From: Gloeopeniophorella convolvens
Lineage: Eukaryota; Basidiomycota; Agaricomycetes; Russulales
NCBI GenBank assembly: GCA_022496205.1
Contig: WTXD01000210.1
Location: forward strand, 1-17,591
DNA: 17,591 bases
Direction: 5' to 3'
In this document: positions 10,367-17,591 of the stretch, piece by piece
Numbering within the stretch: the stretch's first letter is position 1
Layout of the letters: each line of letters begins with the position of its first letter
Position numbers and translations under genes: made by a program
Notes under the pieces: model-generated
What the model saw: the letters and a program-made list of their open reading frames with translations, nothing else
Told to the model about the DNA's origin: nothing
Database searches by the model: none

Positions 10367-10889
10367 TCTTTCTGCTATCACTAATTTGCGTTGTCCGCCG
10401 CACCCAACGTCCAGTTCCTAATCAGTCGCTGTCGCACATGTATCATAGCATTTGCATACCTTTGTCCCACTGTACCATGCACTTCTAGTCTCTGATCTGT
10501 ACCCAAACTTCGACTCGGGTTGTCTTTCTCTCACGCATCCCTCGATAGGGTGGGAATGGGCTGGTGGCGACACTGACAGCTGATCCGATGCCCCTTCTCG
10601 TGAAACGCTTCTGAGCCGAAGTCTGCGATAGTCTGGGAGCGTAGGACTGGTCCACGAGATTATACGATGTTACTGGTTCTTGGCTGCAGCGTGGCGACTT
10701 GGCGCGTCGCCGATGATATAAGAACGTCGGATCCTAGAGTGTACCTAGAAATCGCCCCGGCGACATCCCCGCTTCCTCCATTGTGTATTCCAACCCCAGC
10801 TTGAAGTGATAAACTCACTGTGATATTGCGACTTCAATGGGGCATCTAGGGTTTCGTAACGACTTGAGAATTCGAAAGCGGCCGTGTGT
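10367..10889. other. MSH2 3' region, no supported gene
   Basis: The first part should be the MSH2 3' UTR. I see no open frame with recognisable content, no tRNA cloverleaf and no repeat. The right side meets the 3' end of the coding-like minus-strand locus that follows, so the two would be convergent. Confidence 0.5.
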
Positions 10890-11270
10890 CTACACGATGC
10901 CTTTGATCCCGCCATGTTGAGGGTATCCGTCTTGGATGCATGTGAGTCTGTCAATAATGTGACGAGGGAGCTGAAAGACAAAGATCCCCATAGAGTATTA
11001 GTATGGGGGAAAAGAGTCGAGCAGTTAACGAGCCGGCCATGAAAGGCCGCAAGGCTGTTCACCACTCAAGTACTCACCAACGAACAGTTGGCGAAGCCAT
11101 TGACTTTCGAAGTCCGTCGACCCGAGCTCGCTGGGCTCAGCTGAGCTCTGGCGCCAACCAACTGCAGGCCCGCTCTGCCAGCACCTCCGGTGGGCCTTCG
11201 CAAGCGTCTACCAAGCCCCCGACCACATGCTGACCCGTGATATACCCGTGCGCCTCGTGCAGCGCAAATC
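10890..11270 (-). pseudogene. Unrecognised minus-strand gene remnant with a canonical intron but broken frame
   Basis: The minus strand from 11265 reads ALHEAHGYITGQHVVGGLVD and LAERACSWLAPELS with high third-position GC, then meets an in-frame TGA at 11137-11139. It continues in the same frame as RARVDGLRKSMASPTVR to a perfect GTGAGT donor at 11077. The 107-nt intron (11077-10971) has a TACTAAT branch-site match (11004-10998) and a TTTCAG acceptor. The next exon reads LPRHIIDRLTCIQDGYPQHG in a frame one base off, ending in TAG at 10892-10890. Upstream of 11265 the likely continuation (EHKELI) is also one base out. So coding texture and splicing signals are good, but there is one stop and two frame slips. 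I recognise no family. A decayed gene is the best reading; a misread short gene or a transcribed noncoding RNA is possible. Confidence 0.35.
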
Positions 11271-12437
11271 AGCTCCTTGTGCTCTGTTATGCAGGACGGA
11301 CAGCGACGCACATTCTCCCCGCTTCTCCCCCCCGTTCGGGATTGCGAAGGATTACGAACATCGGGTACTAATAATCCCAAACCAATCCCAGTGGGTAATC
11401 AGTCCGTGTGTACACGCGCACAAACTCGTGCAAATTTGAAGCTGACGCCTCCTGACAGCGGCTCTGGGAATCGAAACTGAGCTACCATCTCCCTTGAGCC
11501 ACGCTTTCCTATTGAGCTGTGCCATTCAGTGTTACTACACTGTGCATCTACAAGTTGGCCTGTGCCTGTATTGGTTCATGAGGCCGATGCGGTTCGACGC
11601 GGTTCCATGTCATGCTACTCTACTCGCCGGCGCTTCTTTTGGAAACCCCATGGTCCCGGGTAACACCTAGGCTTCCGAACTTCGACCTGTCGCCAACAAG
11701 ATAAGGGTTTTATTGCCACTCGCGCATGCTGCCCCTCAGTTCTCAATCCTAAAGCGGACTTGTATCCCGGTGACAACTTTCCTGGCCGTTCCGACTTTGG
11801 GCCTAGTGGCGTTTACTTTGACGACCGACATTAGTAGGGCCGATGGAACACTGACGGGCCGGCCATCAACAACCTGCGATGGAAATCTGCTACGATGGAT
11901 CGTGACTGTACGGTGCTACTCTCCATTCCGGAAGAATTCCTGCCTTGCGTCCACTGTTCGTCTGGTTCCTACGAATGTTGCTTCCGGAGTACATCTCCTA
12001 CGTATCATGCGGCTGGCTAGGTTCGTTCCCCGCCTGCGGTACTTGCGAAATCGAGGTCAATGACGCCACCTTTGCTCCAACATCGCGACCATCTGATTCA
12101 ATACATTCCGCACGAGATGAATTATCGCCCATTGTCTTCGCGGTTCTTCAACGCATGCAAGCAACATGGTCTATCATGCTTATATTATATTGCTCTTTCC
12201 TGAATTGGTGCGGACAAGCCGCGTGCAAGGAGAGGGATAGCATGTCGACCGCGCGGATCAGCAATCACCTTCTCCCCGTCTGGAAATGCGGGGGTGAACT
12301 CGCGGATCGGGGCCGCCTGCTTCCATGCGGCAGGAGGGCGCCTCACGGTTTGGAACCATGCAGCAACTCGAAACAGCACACGCGCTGCAATCTACACTCT
12401 TCACAGCGTCCGAGCTTCAGCAGCGTTGCCGTCGAGA
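11271..12437. other. Intergenic region upstream of the aspartic protease
   Basis: No gene could be supported. A plus-strand frame near 11745-11990 has some coding-like runs (such as NPKADLYPGDNFPGRSDFG) but has two adjacent TAG codons at about 11832-11837. The overlapping 116-codon frame 11713-12063 has no recognisable domain and no ATG at its start. The right-hand 300 nt are presumably the protease promoter. Confidence 0.4.
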
Positions 12438-12444
12438 TATAAAA
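12438..12444 (+). promoter_or_regulatory. TATA box of the aspartic protease gene
   Basis: TATAAAA lies 88 nt before the protease ATG, with a CT-rich leader between (about 12475-12530). Spacing and sequence fit a strong, regulated fungal promoter. Upstream, GCGGGG at 12288-12293 matches the CreA/Cre1 carbon-repression consensus SYGGGG, and CGCGGATC occurs twice (12252-12259 and 12301-12308). Repression by glucose is inference from one site. Confidence 0.7.
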
Positions 12445-12531
12445 GCCTCAGGACGATGTCGACAATCCTCAGAGTCTTCCTCTTGTGATTCTCTAGCTAG
12501 CAGCTTCTCCAGCTCGTCTTTGTTCGTCGAC

Positions 12532-14086
12532 ATGTACTTCTCTCCCGCCTTCGTCCTCGCTGCCCTCCCCTTCCTCGCCGCGGCCATGCCGGTGGCTGAG
12601 CCCGCTTCCCAGGGCGTCGCCATCCCCATTGCCAAGCGTGGCGGCTTCCGCAGCGGCGTTGTCGACACCTCCAAGCTCCAGAGCCGTGTCCGCAACTCTG
12701 TCGCGTGAGTTCTCCTCTGCTTCTGGGTCCCCACTGCGAGTTGACCATCCCTCTCGCTACCAGTAAGATCGCGCGGGGTTTCGACAACTACGAGAAGAAC
12801 ACTGGCAAGACTCACCGTCTTGCTTCGAGCATCAAGAAGTCGACGGAGAAGCGCGCCACTGCTGGCAGCATTCCGCTCACAGACGACGACGCCCAGCTCT
12901 GGTACGGCAGCATCTCGGTCGGCACGCCCGCCTCCACCTACACCGGTACGTTCTCAATGCCTGGCGGCTTGAGCAGCAGATTGACGCTGCAACGCTGCAG
13001 TCGACTTCGACACCGGCTCCAGCGACCTCTTCCTCCCCGGCTCCAGCTGCGGCTCCACCTGCTCTGGTCACAAGAAGTATAACCCGAGCTCCAGCTCGAC
13101 TGCCAAGGATCTCAGGAAGAAGTTCTCTCTTGCTTACGGTGACGGCTCCACCGTCAGCGGCGAGCAGTACAGCGACACTGTCACCCTTGCTGGTTTTACT
13201 GTACGTTTTCGTCACCTCGTTCAGACACCAGCATTCTCACCATGCTTTCCAGGCCAAGTCCCAGACCCTCGGTGCTGCCACTCAGTACTCTGAGGGCTTC
13301 GAGAGCGACGACTTCCCGGCCGATGGCCTGTTGGGCTTGGCCTTTGAGTCCATCTCAAGTTACAAGGCCTCCCCGCCCTTCCAGTCTCTGATCTCTCAGG
13401 GTGCCGTGAACTCCCCCATCTTCGGTTTCAAGTTCGCTACCTCTGGCTCCGAGCTTTTCCTCGGCGGCACGAACAGCGACCTCTACACGGGTAGCTTCAC
13501 CTGGGTCGACCTCGATGATGAGGTCAGTTATTCTGGGTTCGGAACACGCGCAGCCGCTGACATGCACATCCTTGTATCTAGGGCTACTGGCAGGCGTCCT
13601 TCGAGAGCATCGCAGTCAACGGCAAGACCGTCGTCCGCGAAACCGAGACGATCTTCGACACCGGTACCACCCAGATCGTCGGTGACCCCACGGGCATCTC
13701 CGCCCTCTACAAGAGCATCCCCGGCGCCAAGTCTGCTCCCCAGTTCGGCGACGGTATCTACACCATTCCCTGCACCTTCAACACCCCCATCTCTGTCACC
13801 GTGGGTGGCAAGGCTGTCAGCATCTCCCCGTCGGCCTTCAATCTGGGCCCGACCTCCGAGGGCTCTAGCGTCTGCGTCGGTGGTGCCGCCGCTGACTCGA
13901 CTCTCGACGGTCGTAAGTACTTCTTTGCCCGACATCGCGCTGGACAGGGCTGACCACCGAACAGTCTGGATCCTCGGCGATGTCTACCTCTCCAACGTCT
14001 ACACCGCCTGGGATGTCGGCAACGACCGCTTTGGCTTCGCCACCCTTGCTAAGCGATGGGTCTTACTCACGAAAAAGAAATCATGA
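12532..14086 (+). CDS. Secreted aspartic protease, pepsin family A1 (polyporopepsin-like), 425 aa
   Basis: Exons 12532-12704, 12764-12945, 13001-13200, 13253-13522, 13582-13912 and 13965-14086 join in frame through five GT-AG introns of 52-59 nt. The chain starts with a signal peptide (about residues 1-19, with ALPFLAAAMP), then a basic propeptide ending in a Lys-Arg site at 87-88, a likely kexin cleavage point. The mature enzyme begins near ATAGSIPLTD. Both catalytic motifs are intact: DFDTGSSDL (Asp122) and FDTGTTQIV (Asp301); flap tyrosine Tyr164 sits in LAYGDGS. Two cysteine pairs (135/139, and one in the C-terminal lobe) fit the usual disulfides. It should be an acid endopeptidase secreted for protein degradation by the fungus. 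Where many relatives end at FATLA, this model adds about ten residues including KKK. The downstream neighbour is convergent, 139 nt away. Confidence 0.95.
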
Positions 14087-14225
14087 CTGCACGACGCACA
14101 ATTGTTTATTTGTATTCAAATGGTTGGTCTTGTGGATAGTGATTTGGAGACTGGGGTATACCATGTTGTTTGTAACGCCGAATGAAGAGAATTTTTTATG
14201 GTCTGTAGAGCTCCGCAGTAACATC
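14087..14225. terminator. Convergent 3' region between protease and the acidic-protein locus
   Basis: This 139-nt AT-richer gap separates two converging stop codons (plus strand at 14086, minus strand at 14226). It must carry both 3' ends unless the transcripts overlap. I see AT-rich stretches near 14100-14115 and 14185-14200 but no unambiguous polyadenylation signal. Overlapping antisense 3' UTRs are likely with so little space. Confidence 0.4.
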
Positions 14226-15244
14226 TCATGCAAGCCGGGTGGCAATCATCATCTTCTCGAAGTCGGAGAGGCTCATCGACTTGTCGGGTGAAGTGGAAAA
14301 GGTATCGAGCATCTCGGTCATCTACTATATTGTCAAACTAATTGCTGCAGAACCCGAAGAAACACGGACGCACCTCTTCTGCCTTTATCTTCTCTTCAAC
14401 GCAGTCACAGCTGTGTTCAACTCGCGCACGCCGATGCGTCTGCGCTTGGCCACCTCCTCTGGTACTCCAGGAAAGAAGAGCAAGAACGCTCGTAGGCACT
14501 CCTGTTTCTGCCGGGAAGTAATCTCAGAGCTGTCAATAGGTGAGGGTGATTCACGCGGTGAGAATTTTGGCCGCGTTTTTGGCTTGGACATAGAGGCAGA
14601 GGACTTGCGTGTCCGCTTCTGCGGTTTAGCAGCCTCGGTGTATTCGTCTGAGGAGCCGGCAGAGGACTCTTCCAGTTCTAATAATTCGCGGTCGGAAGCT
14701 TCAGCAGCCTCGTCCGAGTCGTTGACATCCGCGCCGCTGCCTTCTCCGGTATCTTCGTCACCACTGACATCCATCAAGGCGGCGCACACGGCTCGCCAGT
14801 CCCTCAAACTGACGCGCCCTTCGGCCGCGTCGTCCCCGTCGTCTCTCGTGGTGGCACCGCGCCGGCGGCTGGAAGAGTCACCTCCCCAGCCGTCGCAGCG
14901 TTGCGTAAGACAGCAAGGATCTCCTCATCGTCAGGTGGGAGGTCGAGGAGCTGGAGGGCGTAAGGGATGCACGAAAGTGGGATATGAGTGGCTTGCTCGT
15001 CGCCGTCTGGTTCCACCTCATCTATCGCGGCTGGAGGAGACGGAGGCAAGAAACCGCCTCCCATGGCCTGATCATCATCGAGGAGGAAGCCTCCCGCCAT
15101 GGGGGGGTCATTTGCAGACGTGCTAGGCTTTGCAAGAGTGTTTGAGTGTTGCTGGTCAGACGGTAAGGCCTTGAAGAATGCATTGTCAATCCGGCTCCGG
15201 GGTTTTGAATGAAAGTGACAAGAAACTGGCATCATCCTCCGCCA
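14226..15244 (-). pseudogene. Acidic EF-hand-like protein gene with broken reading frame
   Basis: Best start is ATG at 15244-15242 (good context; begins MAEDDASFLSLSFKTPEPD). That frame stops at TGA 15188-15186, and the next base frame carries on with AFFKALPSDQQ, MAGGFLLDDDQAMGGGF and LLDLPPDDEEILAVLRNAA. Near 14888-14893 the frame must shift again to reach WGGDSSSRRRG, SLRDWRAVCAALMDVSGDED, an acidic Ser/Asp/Glu region, a basic patch and RQKQECLRAFLLFFPGVPEE. Near 14392-14397 a third slip precedes EKIKAEE. A 52-nt intron (14373-14322) then leads to the last exon, which reads MLDTFSTSPDKSMSLSDFE and ends at 14226. The C-terminus resembles an EF-hand pair in a basidiomycete-specific family I recall only by pattern; function is unknown. 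The first break might be an unrecognised intron. The other two look like single-base losses in short G runs, so either a pseudogene or sequence error. Confidence 0.55.
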
Positions 15245-15948
15245 TTTCAATCGGGAGTTAGGAGAGTCTTTGGACAGGGATAATGGGTGTTGGAGTCTGA
15301 GCGAGCGGTAGCAGGGCCCGGCACCGCCGCGTCGGTGACTCGGAGAACAAAGCTGCTCCGACTTCTCAAGGACCACAATATGTACAAGCTTGTGGCCATC
15401 GCCCGTCGCACTCGGGCGAACCATACCTTCGCAGATTGCTAGAACAAGCTCACTCAGAGCCTGTCTCTAGACTAGAGTCGTGTGCACCATAATTGAAATA
15501 CGAGTGCGGGTAAAGTGCCAAAGTACTTCTCATTCCGAGCTCATCTGCGCAGGTAACAATGAAATGTGCGAGTTTAACATGCTGCACATCTACCGGGTGT
15601 GCGTCCCTTCGACAAGACAAATCGATATGAATCTACAGCATATGAATGTCGCACGCGAGCAGCCTGCTGCCCCGCCCGTATACATGGCCAATGGGAGGCA
15701 ACCAAGTGACGAGTTTCCAGCTGCAAGAGTGTGCTAGATGAGGTGACCAGCTGTGCTCAAGGCAAGCTCGCCAACTCTACTTTTCGTGTGCGTTGGGAAC
15801 GAGGTCGGCTACATGACTCTCGAGAATGCGTAGGCAGGCGTAGGCTCGCGTACCGCGCCGCGCCGACGCCGACGGCCGTCGACAGAAGAGGAAGGTCACC
15901 TTCCCTTTGTGGGACATTTGATCTCGACGCAATTTACAGCCGGCGCTC
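15245..15948. promoter_or_regulatory. Divergent intergenic region between the acidic-protein locus and TRM4
   Basis: The two genes are transcribed away from each other across about 700 nt, so this is a shared or back-to-back promoter region. The central part (about 15480-15720) is less GC-rich than its surroundings; the part next to TRM4 (15830-15900) is very GC-rich and may be its 5' UTR. An 85-codon frame at 15480-15737 has no recognisable content. No TATA box is convincing. Confidence 0.45.
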
Positions 15949-17591
15949 ATGACCCGGTCAAAGGTCTACCTCTACTGCATAGTCATCCGCCCTCGCTGAC
16001 CAAGAGATTTCAAGGCACGCAGAGGTAATGCTGGTGGGCGTCGCGCTGCGCCAGTCGCCTCCAGGAGCACACCCGAGGCGAGCACGACTCAGCCCAGCCG
16101 ACGATTATCAATCCCGACGATGAGAAACGCGACGATCTGCTGCAGAAGGCAGATATGAAGAACGCCAAGCTCGAGGCGTACTATAGGAAGCAGATAGGCG
16201 TGGAGGACGACGAGTGGAACAGGTTGATGGACGTCTGCAGAGAACCCCTTCCATCGACCTTTCGAATTTCGGGAAGCCGCAAGTGCGTCTGTCTTCGCTT
16301 TCTGTTTACAGGGGGACTTACCATCCGAGCGATGCAGAACTGCTGCAGTCTTGACATCGGTGATGGAGAAGACATACATCCCGCATCTCTCTGGCGTCGA
16401 GTTCGATGGAGAGCCTGTCCCTCCGCCCATACCGCTTCCATGGTGAGCCCGAGTACACACTCAAATCGCTTCCTGTGTCGACCCATTTCGGGTGAGGTAT
16501 CCCAAAGGTCTCGCATGGCAGCTCAACGTGCCCAAAAAAGTTCTGCGCAAGTCTCCCGAATTCAAAAAGTTCCACTCATTCTTGGTATTTGAGACCGAGG
16601 TGGTGCGTGGGACTCTGGATGGGCTCAACCTTTGCGCTCAAGTGCGTGCGTATAGGGCAATATTACCCGCCAGGAAGCTGTGTCTATGCTTCCTCCACTT
16701 TTCCTCGACGTCGAGCCTCACCACAAGGTCCTCGACATGTGCGCGGCGCCGGGATCGAAAGTGCGTACTTTGCATATGGACCGCGGCACACTCATTGAAA
16801 AAAATGCTGCCCAGACATCCCAACTCCTCGAATCATTACACTCCTCTCCCTCACTCCTCGAATCCTGCATCCCTCCTGGCCTACTGGTCGCGAACGACAG
16901 CGACTACAAGCGCACGCACCTGCTCATCCACCAGTCAGCCCGGCTCCCTAGTCCAGCGTTCATGGTCACCAACGTTGATGCATCGATCTTCCCAACGCTC
17001 TCCCTTCCACCAGAGTTTGCAGCCGATGCGTCCCGTTCGACGGCGCTGCACTTTGACCGCATTTTGTGTGACGTGCCGTGCAGCGGGGATGGCACGATTC
17101 GCAAGAACGTCGGGATCTGGAAGAAATGGAGCCCCATGGATGGCAATGGCCTGCACGGGTACGTTTCTCTCGGCATACGTCTGCTAGGCATGCGCATGAC
17201 CTGCGCGCAGGCTCCAGCTCCGCATCTTGCAGCGTGCCATGAAGATGCTGCATCATGATGGCAAGATCGTATACTCGACGTGTTCGCTCAACCCCGTGGA
17301 AAACGAAGCCGTGGTCGCAGAGGCGCTGCGAACGGCCCCTGGTATGACCGATTGCTTCTCGACGGGTATCAATGCTGATGGATTTAGGATTCGAGCTGGT
17401 CGACGTGTCCGACTCAATGCCATCACTCGTTCGGCGGCCAGGCCTCACAAAGTGGCTGCCAACTGCCACCCGCGACTTGGAGTTCTTCGATACCTACGAC
17501 GAATACATTGCGTCGCTCCCTGGCGGTAAGGGCACCGCCCGTCTCATTCGGAGCCACTGGCCGCCAACAGAGGATCTGGGCTTGGAGCGTT
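15949..17591 (+). CDS. TRM4: tRNA (cytosine-5) methyltransferase, Trm4/Ncl1 (NSUN2 type), 3' end outside window
   Basis: The enzyme uses S-adenosylmethionine to make 5-methylcytosine in tRNAs, mainly in the nucleus. Exons: 15949-15963, 16015-16053, 16098-16282, 16338-16442, 16497-16602, 16656-16760, 16815-17158, 17211-17341 and 17388-17591 (open at the edge); about 411 residues visible. Phases agree at every junction. Landmarks: basic N-terminus MTRSKARRGNAGGRR, NAKLEAYYRKQIGVEDDEWN, PLPSTFRISGSRK, WYPKGLAWQ, RKSPEFKKFHSFLVFETEV, GNITRQEAVSMLPPLFLDV, SAM motif DMCAAPGSK (177-185), VANDSDYKR, DVPCSGDGT with Cys274, and YSTCSLNP with catalytic Cys324. Both cysteines of the RNA m5C methyltransferase mechanism are present. 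The last visible part (GLTKWLPTATRDLEFF) lies in the family's C-terminal region; roughly the last third is missing. The very short first exon and first two junctions are the least certain. Confidence 0.94.

Noticed and set aside
11585..11612. Possible tRNA T-arm (GGTTCGA sequence)
   Set aside because: No acceptor, D or anticodon stems could be paired around it.
12325..12708. Plus-strand frame extending the protease start upstream
   Set aside because: It runs through the TATA box and leader; the signal peptide begins at the ATG at 12532, which is the natural start in a different frame.
14383..14429. 47-nt intron as an explanation for the break near 14394 in the acidic-protein locus
   Set aside because: The donor is good, but the acceptor region is purine-rich and the intron would remove VRELNTAVTALK, which looks coding. 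It cannot be fully excluded.
1..17591. Transposon, CRISPR array or prokaryotic island
   Set aside because: No long terminal or inverted repeats, integrase or transposase motifs, regularly spaced repeats or operon-like packing were seen.

Overview
The window looks like nuclear DNA of a filamentous basidiomycete (Agaricomycetes; the protease and coding style suggest Polyporales, which is inference). It is GC-rich. The genes are split by many small GT-AG introns of about 44-65 nt, and every solid gene matches a eukaryotic or fungal family. I saw no bacterial operons, Shine-Dalgarno sites, CRISPR arrays, rRNA or convincing tRNA.

Layout, left to right. (1) 1-184, minus: N-terminus of a cytochrome P450 cut by the window edge. 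(2) 1304-4024, minus: a 13-exon gene for a 680-residue membrane protein of the fungal DUF3433 type, with four membrane helices and a large glycosylation-rich external domain. (3) About 4440-5762, plus: coding-like sequence I cannot name; its last three exons splice cleanly in frame, but the 5' part is a mosaic of frames with in-frame stops. (4) 6282-10366, plus: the mismatch-repair gene MSH2, 22 exons, 991 residues, complete, with an ACGCGT (MCB) box just upstream. (5) About 10890-11270, minus: a coding-like, apparently decayed locus convergent to MSH2. (6) 12532-14086, plus: a complete secreted aspartic protease (polyporopepsin/pepsin family A1), six exons, with a TATA box. (7) 14226-15244, minus: an acidic, EF-hand-like protein gene whose frame is broken at two or three points. 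(8) 15949-17591, plus: TRM4/NCL1 (NSUN2 type) tRNA m5C methyltransferase, nine exons seen, running off the right edge.

These are independent housekeeping or secretory genes rather than a pathway cluster. The main contrast is between four heavily spliced genes that assemble without a single frame error and three interspersed loci that look coding but carry frame breaks or stops. Four introns, in three of the genes, are exactly 54 nt long and contain no stop, so their retention would leave the frame intact.
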